Positions 1-8,830 of a stretch of DNA of 64,000 nt are shown piece after piece. The stretch is from Tatumella saanichensis. GTDB taxonomy: Bacteria; Pseudomonadota; Gammaproteobacteria; Enterobacterales; Enterobacteriaceae. The notes beneath the pieces are model-generated. The model was not told where the DNA came from. It did no database searches and was given only the letters and a program-made list of their open reading frames with translations. Numbering within the stretch: position 1 is the first letter of the stretch; each line of letters starts with the position of its first letter. The stretch covers positions 62,001 to 126,000 of the forward strand of contig NZ_ATMI01000012.1 of the NCBI RefSeq assembly GCF_000439375.1, in the 5' to 3' direction. The translations under genes were made by a program, and so were the position numbers.

Positions 1-170
1 GTAATGAACGCGTAAAGGATCTGGTACTGAAAGCCCGTAAGCGCTGTGATGTCACCCACGCAAAAGATCCACAAACCACCGCAAATTGGTACCGAGAATT
101 ATCCACCGAAACCGGTGAACGTGTATTGGCGGGTATGTGTGACACCATCGAAGGCGGCCCACTCGGCTGA
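1..170 (+). CDS. C-terminal fragment of an unrecognised protein
   Basis: An open frame enters from the left edge and stops with TGA at 168-170, giving about 55 residues that end in CDTIEGGPLG. It is rich in charged residues (KARKRCD, NWYRELSTETGERV) and has no membrane segment. It runs towards xdhC and stops just before a perfect hairpin. I do not recognise the family from this fragment. That it is a real gene is inferred from the uninterrupted frame from the window edge and from the hairpin placed directly after its stop. Confidence 0.5.
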   Translation, partial: NERVKDLVLKARKRCDVTHAKDPQTTANWYRELSTETGERVLAGMCDTIEGGPLG

Positions 171-177
171 TCGGTTA

Positions 178-203
178 TCTAGAGCCGGGAAACCGGCTCT
201 AGA
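178..203. terminator. Hairpin between convergent genes
   Basis: A perfect 11-bp inverted repeat (TCTAGAGCCGG / CCGGCTCTAGA) with a GAAA loop lies between the stop of the left-edge gene and the stop of xdhC. Neither side has a strong T-run, so it is a probable shared terminator or RNA-stabilising hairpin rather than a textbook intrinsic terminator. Confidence 0.6.
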
Positions 204-206
204 TGG

Positions 207-986
207 TTATTGCATGGATTGTCGCTGATATTCCGCGATGATTTCACCGCTGATGGAAACGGCAATTTCTGCAGGCAATTTACCGGTGACTGCATTCAGG
301 CCCGCCGGACAACGAAACTTCTCCAGCTGCTGGTCACTAATCCCTTTACCGCGTAGTCGATAACGAAAACGCTGGCTTTTAGTCTGTGAACCAATAACCC
401 CTAAATACCGAAAATCTTCACGGCGTAAAATCTGCTCTGTGAGGTGCAAATCTAAATCGTGGTTATGCGTCATGACCACAAAATAGCTGCCCGCCGCCGC
501 TCGACTCACCACATCCGACAACTCCTCCTCTAAGCACAGCTCGACACCCGGAGCTGGGTGCGTGAGATATTCACTGCGACTATCGGCCCAAATTACGTGA
601 CAGGGTAACGTTGATAAAATCGAGGTGAGCGCCCTGCCAACATGGCCAGCACCAAACACAATGATCTGCGGCTGAGGCGTGATTAAAGGCTCAAATAACA
701 CAGTAACCGCGCCGCCACAACATTGGCCACTGCGGGCGGCCAATGGAAACTGTTCACAGCGGGGCTCAGCATCTTGCTGTTGCAACATCTGCCGTGCAAT
801 GTCCATACAGCGATATTCCAAATTACCACCACCGATGGTCAACCAACTTTGTTGCGCCGTCACCACCATCTTACTGCCGCCACCACGGGGCACAGAACCC
901 CGTTCGGCCATGATAGTGATCAGTACACAAGGCTGCCGCTGCTGCTGCAGCGTGTTCAGTAACGGGATCCACTCTTCGTTATGCAT
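207..986 (-). CDS. xdhC: Xanthine dehydrogenase accessory protein XdhC
   Basis: XdhC binds molybdenum cofactor and delivers it, sulfurated, into the large subunit of xanthine dehydrogenase; it is not part of the final enzyme. The 259-residue product has the N-terminal XdhC/CoxI domain with the family motif GQCCGG near residue 89, and a C-terminal Rossmann-like domain starting at VFGAGHVGRAL (about residue 110) with a GVIGSQTKSQRFRYRL block. The ATG at 984-986 overlaps the xdhB stop by 8 bases, so it is probably translationally coupled as the last gene of guaD-xdhABC. Confidence 0.93.
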   Translation of the reverse strand: MHNEEWIPLLNTLQQQRQPCVLITIMAERGSVPRGGGSKMVVTAQQSWLTIGGGNLEYRCMDIARQMLQQQDAEPRCEQFPLAARSGQCCGGAVTVLFEPLITPQPQIIVFGAGHVGRALTSILSTLPCHVIWADSRSEYLTHPAPGVELCLEEELSDVVSRAAAGSYFVVMTHNHDLDLHLTEQILRREDFRYLGVIGSQTKSQRFRYRLRGKGISDQQLEKFRCPAGLNAVTGKLPAEIAVSISGEIIAEYQRQSMQ

Positions 987-3339
987 CGACCGTTTCCCGT
1001 AAGCGCTGGATCCCCTGCAGTACCCGTTCTGGGGTCACTGGACTGTCGGTGAGCGGATAACGCCCCTGCGTAGAAGTGGCGGCAATCGCGTCCTGCAGGG
1101 CACTAAATACCGAGATGGCCAACATAAACGGCGGTTCCCCCACTGCCTTAGAATGATAAACCGTCGGTTGCGCATTGCTGCGGTTTTCCAGTAGGCTGAC
1201 GCGGAAATCCGCCGGCATATCACTGACCGCAGGGATTTTATAGCTGTCCGGTCCGCGGGTCATTAGGCTGCCTTTGTCATTACGGTACAGCTCTTCGCAG
1301 GTCAGCCATCCCTGCCCTTGGACAAATCCCCCCTCAATCTGACCAATATCCAACGCTGGATTAAGTGAACGACCGACATCATGCAAGATATCAGTGCGCA
1401 ATAACCGGTATTCGCCGGTCAAGGTGTCGATAATCACTTCACTGCATGCAGCACCATAGGCGAAATAATAAAAGGGTTCGCCACGTCCTGCGTCGCGATC
1501 ATAATGCAGACCAGGCACTTTGTAATAGCCGGTGGCAGAAAGTTGTACTTGACTAAACCACGCCATAGAGGCGACTTCCGCGAAGCTGTAATAGGTTTCG
1601 CCGACCCGCACTACACCGTGACGAAAATCAATCTCTTCTGGCGCACATTGCTGCTTATCAGCCAGCATAGTGGTCAGTCGCTCGCGTAAGGTATGTGCGG
1701 CAATTTGTGCCGCTTTACCGTTAAGGTCGGCACCACTTGACGCAGCAGTAGGTGAAGTATTAGGCACCTTGCCGGTATCGGTGGCCATCACACGGATCTG
1801 CTGTGGATCAATACCCAACACCTGAGCCACTACTTGAATCACTTTAGTGTTCAGTCCTTGGCCCATCTCGGTACCGCCATGATTGAGTTGAACCGTGCCA
1901 TCGGTGTAGATCAGGAGCAGTGCTCCGGCCTGATTAAGGAAGCCAGAAGTAAAGGAAATGCCGAATTTCACTGGGGTCAGGGCTAAGCCGCGTTTCAAGG
2001 TGCTATGGCTGGCATTGAACTGGTGAATGGCTTCTCTGCGGGCATAGTACTCCGCACTCTCGATAAGTTGCGCCGTAATTTCCGGCATCCGGTCATCATT
2101 AACCGGCTGGTAATAATGGGTCATATTGCGCCCTTCACCGCCGTAATAATTCAGTTGGCGGATCTCCAGCGGATCACGCCCAAGGAAGCTGGCGATATGC
2201 CCCATAATCTGTTCAATCGCCATCATCCCTTGCGGCCCACCGAATCCGCGATAAGCGGTATTCGAGGCAGTATGGGTGCGGCAGCGGTAACCGGTGATGC
2301 GGGCATCCCCGAGATAGTAGGCGTTATCAGCGTGGAACATGGCACGGTCAACAATCGAACCGCTGAGATCCAGTGAATAACCACAATCTGCCGCCAAATC
2401 GATGATGACCCCCTGCAAGCGACCGTGCTGGTCAATCCCCACCTGGTAACGCACCAGGAACGGATGACGTTTACCGGTAATTTGCATATCGTCACTGCGA
2501 GCTAAACGCATTTTTGCAGGTCGTCCGGTCAGCCGGGCAATCACTGCGCACAGACAGGCGACGCCTGCGGCTTGGGTTTCTTTCCCCCCGAAACCACCGC
2601 CCATACGCCGCATATCGATATTCACTTGGCTCATGGGCACTGCCAACACCGAGGCCACCAGCTTCTGAACTTCCGTCGGGTTTTGAGTCGAGGAATAGAC
2701 CGTCACACTGGCGTCTTCGCCAGGAATGACCAGCGCCGTCTGGGTTTCTAAGTAGAAATGCTCCTGGCCGCCAATATGAAACTCGCCCTGTAAACGGTGA
2801 GCGGCACGCTGCAACGCACTGTCTGCATCACCACGTTGATGACGATGCGGTTCCTGAACATAAAACTGCTGCTTCAGTGCCTCACGTACATCCAGTATCG
2901 CGTCCAGTGGCTGATACTCTATCTTAGCCAATGCCGCAGCTTCAAAAGCGGCCTCACGGTTTTCCGCGGCAACCACCAGCAGCACTTGGCCGACATAAAA
3001 GACGTCATCTTCCGCCAGTAGAGGGTCACCCGCCTCCAGGGGTCCGACATCGTTAATCCCAGGCACATCTTGATAGGTGATGACCCGTACCACTCCCGCC
3101 ACCTGATAGCACGGAGTGGTATCTATAGACAGGATCTTGGCGCGGGCATGTTCACTTAGACGTGGCGCAAGATGCAACGTACCGGCCTGATCGGCCTTGT
3201 CGTCAATATATTGCGCCGCCCCGGTGACATGCTTAGTGGCGCTTTCGTGGATCAGGCTCTGGCCCACTATCTCACTGGCAGAGCGATGAAAAAGGGCTTT
3301 CAATGTTTCGCGGTCAATCGGGGCTGAATTATGAGACAT
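979..3339 (-). CDS. xdhB: Xanthine dehydrogenase, molybdopterin-binding large subunit
   Basis: Catalytic subunit that hydroxylates hypoxanthine and xanthine to uric acid. The start is placed at ATG 3337-3339 (MSHNSAPIDRE); the open frame extends further upstream but that would add residues unlike the family. The 786-residue protein has the aldehyde oxidase/xanthine dehydrogenase a/b hammerhead domain, then Moco-binding motifs GGGFGGKE, AYRGFGGPQGM and GTEMGQGLNTK, and the catalytic glutamate in VGEPP at about residue 735. Length and motifs match the bacterial two-subunit (Rhodobacter-type) enzyme, not the three-subunit E. coli XdhABC. Its start overlaps the end of xdhA by 11 bases. All active-site motifs are intact. 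Confidence 0.95.
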   Translation of the reverse strand: MSHNSAPIDRETLKALFHRSASEIVGQSLIHESATKHVTGAAQYIDDKADQAGTLHLAPRLSEHARAKILSIDTTPCYQVAGVVRVITYQDVPGINDVGPLEAGDPLLAEDDVFYVGQVLLVVAAENREAAFEAAALAKIEYQPLDAILDVREALKQQFYVQEPHRHQRGDADSALQRAAHRLQGEFHIGGQEHFYLETQTALVIPGEDASVTVYSSTQNPTEVQKLVASVLAVPMSQVNIDMRRMGGGFGGKETQAAGVACLCAVIARLTGRPAKMRLARSDDMQITGKRHPFLVRYQVGIDQHGRLQGVIIDLAADCGYSLDLSGSIVDRAMFHADNAYYLGDARITGYRCRTHTASNTAYRGFGGPQGMMAIEQIMGHIASFLGRDPLEIRQLNYYGGEGRNMTHYYQPVNDDRMPEITAQLIESAEYYARREAIHQFNASHSTLKRGLALTPVKFGISFTSGFLNQAGALLLIYTDGTVQLNHGGTEMGQGLNTKVIQVVAQVLGIDPQQIRVMATDTGKVPNTSPTAASSGADLNGKAAQIAAHTLRERLTTMLADKQQCAPEEIDFRHGVVRVGETYYSFAEVASMAWFSQVQLSATGYYKVPGLHYDRDAGRGEPFYYFAYGAACSEVIIDTLTGEYRLLRTDILHDVGRSLNPALDIGQIEGGFVQGQGWLTCEELYRNDKGSLMTRGPDSYKIPAVSDMPADFRVSLLENRSNAQPTVYHSKAVGEPPFMLAISVFSALQDAIAATSTQGRYPLTDSPVTPERVLQGIQRLRETVDA

Positions 3340-4774
3340 AGTCGGCGATCTCCATAACATCGCGAGGGGCACAGTGACAGAAGTACCAGTGACGCAATAG
3401 ATTAGCCGCTACCTGACGACGATAATCAGCGCTGGCACGGAAATCCGACAGGGGCGTAAAGTCGGTCGCTAATGCCTGGCAGGCTTGCTCAATGGTTTGA
3501 GTACTCAATCGTTTACCGATCAAGGTAGTTTCACAGCCTACAGCCCGTGCTGGCGTTGCGGCCATACCACCAAAGGCAATCCGCGCGCTGGTCACAACGT
3601 CTTCAGCATCAAGGGTAAGATTAATGGCCGCAAACACCGCAGAAATATCATCGTCGAGACGTTTAGAAATTTTTCTCAAATACAGTGACTGACAGTCCGA
3701 CAGCGACGGGATAATAATCGAATGAATAAACTCTCCAGGTTGTAACAACGTTTGACGATAGCCGACAAAGAACTCATCTAAAGGAATCTGACGTTGGGTG
3801 TTTCCCTGTTGCAGTACCAGCTGTGCGCCCATCGCCAGCAGCATGGGGGCGCAGTCACCTACCGGCGAGGCATTAGCTAGGTTACCGGCTAGGGTGCCCT
3901 GATTACGGATCTGTAATGAGGCAAAACGCTCAAAGAAGGTTTTAGTCACCGGTATATATTCACTGAGAAACTCCGCCACCTGATTCAGGCTGGCTCCGGC
4001 ACCGATCACTAACGATTCACCCTGATGCAGACACTGCTTCAATTCTGTCACCTCTTTCAAGGCGATCAACGTCGAAAAACGCTGATGATTCCGGGTGACT
4101 GCCAACATCAAGTCGGTACCACCGGCCACCAGCCGTGCCTCTGGAAACTGGCGATACAGCGCCGCCAGTTGCGGCAATGTTTTCGGTAGATAGCAGACCC
4201 GATCCTGGTAGTGCAGTGTTTCAATGTGTTCCGTCACCATCTTCGACAACTGTTGACGGGTATCCTCTTGCCAGTGAATAAACGCATCCATAATCGTCGT
4301 CTGAGAGGTGATCTGTCGAGCAGCATCCAGTATCGGGCGGTAGCCGGTACAACGACACAGATTACCGGCTAGCGCCTGCTCGATTTGATGTTGCGGATGA
4401 TGAATAGGTTGTTTACTGAGGGCAAACAGTGACATAACAAAGCCTGGGGTACAGAATCCGCACTGTGAGGCATGACTATCAACCATCGCCTGTTGTACCG
4501 GATGCAGTTGTTCCCCTTGCTGCAGGTCTTCTACAGTAATCAGTTGTTTGCCCTGCAGCGCACTGACCGGCGTCAGACAGCTATTAACGGTCTGATACTG
4601 CAACTCGCCATCGGTCACGGACGCCAATACAACCGTACAGGCCCCGCAGTCACCAGAGGCACAGCCTTCTTTGGTGCCACATTTATGTTTCTCTTCGCGC
4701 AAGTAACGGAGAACCGTCATATTCGGATCGATCTCCTCGATACTGATCCGCTGCTGATTAAGCAAAAACTGCAT
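3329..4774 (-). CDS. xdhA: Xanthine dehydrogenase, FeS/FAD small subunit
   Basis: Electron-transfer subunit that passes electrons from the Mo centre through two [2Fe-2S] clusters to FAD and NAD+. I choose ATG 4772-4774 (MQFLLNQQ) because AGAGGAGA lies just upstream; a longer frame to 4810 exists. With that start the first cluster cysteines are C38, C43, C46 and C66, and the second are C105, C108, C140 and C142 (CGFCTPG, CRCTGYRP). The C-terminal half is the FAD-binding domain (VAGGTDLML, IRNQGTLAGNLANASPVGD) plus the CO-dehydrogenase flavoprotein C-terminal domain. It overlaps guaD by 17 bases. Confidence 0.95.
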   Translation of the reverse strand: MQFLLNQQRISIEEIDPNMTVLRYLREEKHKCGTKEGCASGDCGACTVVLASVTDGELQYQTVNSCLTPVSALQGKQLITVEDLQQGEQLHPVQQAMVDSHASQCGFCTPGFVMSLFALSKQPIHHPQHQIEQALAGNLCRCTGYRPILDAARQITSQTTIMDAFIHWQEDTRQQLSKMVTEHIETLHYQDRVCYLPKTLPQLAALYRQFPEARLVAGGTDLMLAVTRNHQRFSTLIALKEVTELKQCLHQGESLVIGAGASLNQVAEFLSEYIPVTKTFFERFASLQIRNQGTLAGNLANASPVGDCAPMLLAMGAQLVLQQGNTQRQIPLDEFFVGYRQTLLQPGEFIHSIIIPSLSDCQSLYLRKISKRLDDDISAVFAAINLTLDAEDVVTSARIAFGGMAATPARAVGCETTLIGKRLSTQTIEQACQALATDFTPLSDFRASADYRRQVAANLLRHWYFCHCAPRDVMEIADYVS

Positions 4775-6101
4775 GATGACTCTCCTCTGTGATGCCCTGT
4801 TGCCAGACACATTCGCCGTTCACCCAGGTCTGTGCAATATTACGTTCATCTCCGAGGGTCATCAGAACAAATAGTTGCCCGAAGATATCTTTACTGTTGT
4901 GATGCCGTAGTGCTTGCAATGGCGTCACCGCCGGATCAATGACAATGAAATCCGCTTCTTTACCTGGGGAAAGGTTACCGATCACTGAGTGCAGATCCAG
5001 CGCATGCGCTCCGCCGAGGGTGGCATGATAGAAAGCTTCACAGGCATTCAGTTTATAATTCTGCAATTGCTGCACTTTATAACCATCGCCTAAGGTACGC
5101 AGTAGACTAAAGCTGGTTCCTGCCCCAACATCCGTCCCTATACCAACCGGGATATGGTGCGCTTTAGCGGCTGACAGATTAAACAAACCGCTACCGAGAA
5201 ACAGATTCGACGAGGGGCAAAAAGAGACCGAGGAACCGGTATTATGCAGACACTGCCACTCCTGGTCTTCCAAGTGGATACAATGAGCAAACACGCTGCG
5301 TTTACCTGTAAGACGATAATGATCATACACCGCCAAATAACTCTCCTGCTGTGGATAGAGCTGTTTGACCCAAGCAATCTCTTTCTGATTTTCACTCAAG
5401 TGGGTCTGCATCCACACATCCGGATAGCGCTGCCGCAGCTCCCCTGCTTTTTCCAGCAGTTGCGGTGAGGAAGTTGGAACAAAGCGCGGAGTAATGGCAT
5501 AGCCTAAACGCCCCTTACCGTGCCAACGTTCAATCAAGGCTTCCGTCTGTTGTACACTCTGTTGCACCGTTTCTTCTAATCCCGTCGGCACATTACGATC
5601 CATCATCACTTTGCCGGCAATCAATCGCATTGCATATTTTTCAGCTTCACCGAACAACGCCTCTACCGACTCCGGGTGTACCGAGCCGAATACCAGCGCA
5701 GTGGTAGTACCATGACTGAACAATTGGCGAATGAAAAAGGTCGCCATCTGCCGAGCATAAGCTTCATCACCGTATTTACTCTCGGTAGGAAAGGTATACT
5801 GCTCAAGCCATTCCAACAGTTGCTCACCAAAGGCGGCGATCATTTCTGTCTGCGGGTAATGAATATGGGTATCAATCATGCCAGGCATAATGATTTTACC
5901 GCGTAAATCCATGACCTCACAGGCGAGTTGCTGTTCTGCCTCAAGGGTCCAAGGTAACAGGTCACGAATTTTCCCGTCCTCAACCACCAGCAGACCGTCT
6001 GCAATATATCGAAACTGCTCAGCAATCTGTTCGCTACTGTGCGCCAGATCGTTAAAATCCACCAAGGTGGCGCGGAATGCCTTAAGCGTAGTGTCTGACA
6101 T
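4758..6101 (-). CDS. guaD: Guanine deaminase
   Basis: Deaminates guanine to xanthine, the substrate of the xanthine dehydrogenase encoded directly downstream. The 447-residue amidohydrolase shows the metal-binding motifs in order: DTHIHYPQ (about residue 80), QTHLSENQKE, FAHCIHL and GIGTDVGAG. ATG 6099-6101 follows an AAGGAA ribosome site. As first gene of guaD-xdhA-xdhB-xdhC, with overlaps between all members, it makes a guanine-to-urate module. Upstream is a perfect-consensus sigma-54 promoter with IHF and NtrC sites, pointing to induction by nitrogen limitation. Confidence 0.95.
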   Translation of the reverse strand: MSDTTLKAFRATLVDFNDLAHSSEQIAEQFRYIADGLLVVEDGKIRDLLPWTLEAEQQLACEVMDLRGKIIMPGMIDTHIHYPQTEMIAAFGEQLLEWLEQYTFPTESKYGDEAYARQMATFFIRQLFSHGTTTALVFGSVHPESVEALFGEAEKYAMRLIAGKVMMDRNVPTGLEETVQQSVQQTEALIERWHGKGRLGYAITPRFVPTSSPQLLEKAGELRQRYPDVWMQTHLSENQKEIAWVKQLYPQQESYLAVYDHYRLTGKRSVFAHCIHLEDQEWQCLHNTGSSVSFCPSSNLFLGSGLFNLSAAKAHHIPVGIGTDVGAGTSFSLLRTLGDGYKVQQLQNYKLNACEAFYHATLGGAHALDLHSVIGNLSPGKEADFIVIDPAVTPLQALRHHNSKDIFGQLFVLMTLGDERNIAQTWVNGECVWQQGITEESHHAVFA

Positions 6102-6175
6102 TATGGTTCCTTATCGTCACTGCTGTGGTTCAGTAGGCAGATCGTGTGAAGAGCATTAAGTATTGATAACGCTAC

Positions 6176-6191
6176 TGCAAGTAGCGTGCCA
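6176..6191 (-). promoter_or_regulatory. Sigma-54 promoter of guaD-xdhABC
   Basis: Read on the minus strand the site is TGGCACGCTACTTGCA, an exact match to the RpoN -24/-12 consensus (TGGCAC, 5 bases, TTGCA). It would start transcription near 6165, leaving a leader of about 65 bases before the guaD ATG. No competing good sigma-70 promoter was seen for this operon. Confidence 0.88.
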
Positions 6192-6219
6192 CACAGAAAA
6201 ACTCATTTAAACTCATTAA

Positions 6220-6232
6220 TATCAATCACTTA
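6220..6232. promoter_or_regulatory. IHF site between sigma-54 promoter and NtrC sites
   Basis: TATCAATCACTTA fits the IHF consensus WATCAANNNNTTR at every defined position. It lies between the -24 box and the upstream GCAC/GTGC sites, where DNA bending commonly brings an enhancer-bound activator to sigma-54 polymerase. Confidence 0.72.
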
Positions 6233-6332
6233 CAAATCACCTCTATTAAAAACCCAAACCCACCGAGCAACCATTTGCTTTGCCATTGCAATCGGTTGCT
6301 TTTGATAATATTTTGGGGGCGCCAATAAATAC

Positions 6333-6347
6333 GCACACTTTAGGTGC
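6333..6347. promoter_or_regulatory. Probable NtrC site (distal/proximal pair, site 1)
   Basis: GCAC-ACTTTAG-GTGC has the NtrC arrangement: GCAC, 7 bases, GTGC, as in the known glnA enhancers. Its centre is about 175 bases upstream of the predicted guaD start of transcription. Confidence 0.75.
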
Positions 6348-6363
6348 AAACCCTCGAAAATTA

Positions 6364-6378
6364 GCACATCTTTAGTGC
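6364..6378. promoter_or_regulatory. Probable NtrC site (site 2)
   Basis: GCAC-ATCTTTA-GTGC is a second dyad of the same form, its centre 31 bases (three helical turns) from site 1, so the two lie on the same DNA face. This matches the paired enhancer layout of glnA. Both sites are also 85-130 bases upstream of ydfG. Confidence 0.75.
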
Positions 6379-6465
6379 GACTCTATTCTGAGTGGGCATC
6401 CCGCCAAGAACAATGCTATGTTTACTCATACCCCCTGATATAACCCCCCATAGGAAGGTACTGAT

Positions 6466-7212
6466 ATGATTATTTTGGTGACAGGCGCAACCGCAGGATT
6501 CGGAGAAGAAATTACCTCTCGCTTTATTGATGCGGGCCATAAGGTGATTGCCACCGGGCGCCGTGATGAGCGCCTACAGCAGTTAAAGGATAAGTTTGGT
6601 GAAAGTGTTTATCCGCTGAAAATTGATGTTCGCGATCGTGCCGGTATCGAAAAAGCGATCGCCTCTTTACCCGAAGAGTGGCAAGCCATTGATGTGTTAG
6701 TGAATAACGCAGGTTTGGCATTAGGCATGGAAGGCGCGCCAAAGGCCAATCTCGATGACTGGGAAACCATGATCGACACCAATACCAAAGGCGTGGTCTT
6801 TATGACCCGTACCGTGCTGCCACTGATGGTAAAACGTAATAAAGGCCATGTGATCAATATTGGTTCTACCGCGGGCAGTTGGCCCTATCAAGGCGGTAAC
6901 GTCTACGGTGCCACCAAGGCATTTGTCCGTCAGTTCAGCCTGAATTTGCGGACAGACCTGCACGGTACGCCACTGCGCGTGACCAACATCGAGCCAGGCC
7001 TGGTGGGTGGAACCGAATTTTCGAATATCCGTTTTAAGGGCGATGATGCCAAAGCCAACGCCGTTTATGATGGAGCCCAGCCTCTAAAACCTGAGGATGT
7101 CACTGAAGCAGTTTATTGGGTGGCCACCCTGCCTGCCCACGTCAATGTGAATACCCTAGAGCTGATGCCTGTCTGCCAAACTTACGCAGGATTAAAAGTC
7201 GATAAGGTCTGA
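6466..7212 (+). CDS. ydfG: NADP-dependent 3-hydroxy acid dehydrogenase YdfG
   Basis: Short-chain dehydrogenase that oxidises L-allo-threonine and L-serine and reduces malonic semialdehyde to 3-hydroxypropionate. The 248-residue protein begins with the cofactor motif TGATAGFG, has NNAG, the catalytic serine in [12 protein letters not shown] and the YGATK catalytic Tyr-Lys pair; length equals E. coli YdfG and the alignment is collinear. AGGAAGG at 6452-6458 sets the ATG. It is divergent from guaD across a 364-base regulatory region and is followed by a gap before ynfB. Confidence 0.95.
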   Translation: MIILVTGATAGFGEEITSRFIDAGHKVIATGRRDERLQQLKDKFGESVYPLKIDVRDRAGIEKAIASLPEEWQAIDVLVNNAGLALGMEGAPKANLDDWETMIDTNTKGVVFMTRTVLPLMVKRNKGHVINIGSTAGSWPYQGGNVYGATKAFVRQFSLNLRTDLHGTPLRVTNIEPGLVGGTEFSNIRFKGDDAKANAVYDGAQPLKPEDVTEAVYWVATLPAHVNVNTLELMPVCQTYAGLKVDKV

Positions 7213-7340
7213 TTAGGGCGACAGAGTACTGTTCTGTAAGGCGGCATAGGGAAGTAGCCGCCTGTTTCGGACAAATGTTATACTTTCGGGTGGCAGGGGT
7301 CCCTGCCGGTTTGTCTGGCTGCGTCAATAAGGAAATTACG

Positions 7341-7685
7341 ATGAGAACAGCATTAAAAAGGTTACCGGTAGTCATGGGCATGGCACTGTCTGTTAGCCTT
7401 TTCTCCCTGGCCCCTCAAGCCAGTGCCACCACCCGCTACCTCAGCATTGATAACGGCGACAATGCCCTGACCCGTGAACAGGCCAGAGAGCAAAAAGAAC
7501 AGTGGGATGATACCCGCGCCCTGCGCCGTCAAAAGAATCAGCGTGCCGGAAAAGAGTTTGATAAAGCCGACCGCGCGTATGATGCCCAAGATAAGTGTAT
7601 GCAGAGTGAAAATCTGAACGCTTACTGGGAACCACAGACCAGACGTTGTCTGGACCGTCAGACAGGTCGTCCGGTTAAGCCTTAA
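7341..7685 (+). CDS. ynfB: DUF1283 periplasmic protein YnfB
   Basis: Small exported protein of unknown function. The start is ATG 7341 after AAGGAA; the first 25 or so residues ([10 protein letters not shown]...APQASA) are a signal peptide with an ASA cleavage site. The mature part is highly charged with [17 protein letters not shown] and ends [27 protein letters not shown], collinear with E. coli YnfB. Two cysteines near the end could form a disulfide in the periplasm. It is followed closely by ynfD. Confidence 0.88.
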   Translation: MRTALKRLPVVMGMALSVSLFSLAPQASATTRYLSIDNGDNALTREQAREQKEQWDDTRALRRQKNQRAGKEFDKADRAYDAQDKCMQSENLNAYWEPQTRRCLDRQTGRPVKP

Positions 7686-7724
7686 CTCACCCGATATTGC
7701 GGGTCTTTCAAAAAAGAGTCGATT

Positions 7725-8003
7725 ATGAAATCTAAATATCTTGTTGCTGTCGCATTGCTGGCTGCCTGTCCATTACTGGCTCAGGCTTCTTGTGATTCGG
7801 TGAAAGCCGATATCAGTAAAAAAATCGTCGCTAACGGTGTACCGGAATCTGGTTTTAGCTTAGACATCGTGCCGAGTGACCAAGCTTTTCAGGCCGGTGG
7901 TCTGGTTGTTGGTCATTGCCAGAACGATACTCAGAAAATCGTTTACAAGCGTCTGAGTAATGACGACGCTGGCAGCAGTGCCGCCGCCTCAGCCAGCCAG
8001 TAA
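7725..8003 (+). CDS. ynfD: DUF1161 periplasmic protein YnfD
   Basis: Small exported protein of unknown function, 92 residues. A signal peptide of about 21 residues (KSKYLVAVALLAACPLLAQA) is followed by CDSVKADISKKIVANGVPESGF and VVGHCQNDTQKIVYKR, the conserved DUF1161 pattern with two cysteines, as in E. coli YnfD. A serine/alanine-rich tail ends the protein. It sits 39 bases after ynfB in the same direction. speG and ynfC, which lie between these genes in E. coli, are absent here. Confidence 0.88.
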   Translation: MKSKYLVAVALLAACPLLAQASCDSVKADISKKIVANGVPESGFSLDIVPSDQAFQAGGLVVGHCQNDTQKIVYKRLSNDDAGSSAAASASQ

Positions 8004-8010
8004 TCGCTGG

Positions 8011-8040
8011 ACAGGAACAGCGACCTGCTGTTCCTGTTTT
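8011..8040. terminator. Bidirectional terminator of ynfD / ynfK
   Basis: A 10-bp stem ACAGGAACAG / CTGTTCCTGT with a 7-base loop is followed by TTTT on the plus side, between the convergent ynfD and ynfK. Confidence 0.75.
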
Positions 8041-8042
8041 CG

Positions 8043-8723
8043 CTAGGCCGTGGTGAGAGAACTTTGTAGACGACTGAGATCAAGATACCGAGTGAGATCG
8101 CGCTGTTCAGCCCTAGGAAGATAAGGGATTTCTCCGAGTAACGGCGCCGGCAGCTGTTTTCCCAGTACACTAATTATACTGGCATATTCTGCCAAGCCAG
8201 GATTGATACGATTCGCTATCCAGCCACATAGCGGCAAACCATCACCAAGGATCGCTTCCGCGGTTAACAATGCATGATTGATACAGCCCAGTTTAATGCC
8301 TACTACTAAGATCACCGGTAACTTTTCGCTTATCACCCAATCGGAGAGTGGTCGTTCATTGTTCATTAAACAACGCCAGCCGCCAGTCCCTTCGATAACA
8401 ACTTGCTCAGCAGAGCCACTGAGGGCTGATAAGCCCTGACTCAAGGTCGCGTAATCCACTCTGCATCCCGGACTGGTACTGATTTCATCCCCTTCGAGAG
8501 CAAAGGGGTTAATGGCTGGATAGGCTAATGTCAGTGCAGACGCTTGTTGTAACAATAGGGCGTCGCCATTACGCATCCCCTCCTCTGTCTGGCGGGCATT
8601 TTTAGCAACCGGTTTATAACCGACACAACAGATCCCCGCCGCTGCTGCCACCTGCATCAGCGCCAATGAGACCACTGTCTTCCCCACGGCAGTATCAGTT
8701 CCAGTAATAAAGACTTTGTTCAC
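8043..8723 (-). CDS. ynfK: Dethiobiotin synthetase homologue YnfK (BioD2)
   Basis: Homologue of BioD, which closes the ureido ring of dethiobiotin with CO2 and ATP; the role of the YnfK paralogue is less certain. The chosen start is GTG 8721-8723 (VNKVFITGTD), preceded by AGGGAG and aligned with the E. coli N-terminus; an ATG lies 18 bases upstream. Motifs are the P-loop GTDTAVGKTVVS, GYKPVAK and VIEGTGGW. About 226 residues, full length. It lies next to the decayed mlc gene, as ynfK lies next to intact mlc in E. coli. Confidence 0.9.
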   Translation of the reverse strand: MNKVFITGTDTAVGKTVVSLALMQVAAAAGICCVGYKPVAKNARQTEEGMRNGDALLLQQASALTLAYPAINPFALEGDEISTSPGCRVDYATLSQGLSALSGSAEQVVIEGTGGWRCLMNNERPLSDWVISEKLPVILVVGIKLGCINHALLTAEAILGDGLPLCGWIANRINPGLAEYASIISVLGKQLPAPLLGEIPYLPRAEQRDLTRYLDLSRLQSSLTTA

Positions 8724-8830
8724 GTCAGCTCCCTGGATCAATCCTTACGATTGTTCAGTGATTTATTGGTAAAAAGCATTGTAGGAGAGCTGCTAGGTGC
8801 ATTAATTGCGTTAACGCAAGTTTATCGCTG

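Noticed and set aside
6466-7212. ydfG as part of the purine operon.
   Set aside because: It is on the opposite strand with its own ribosome site; only the regulatory region is shared.
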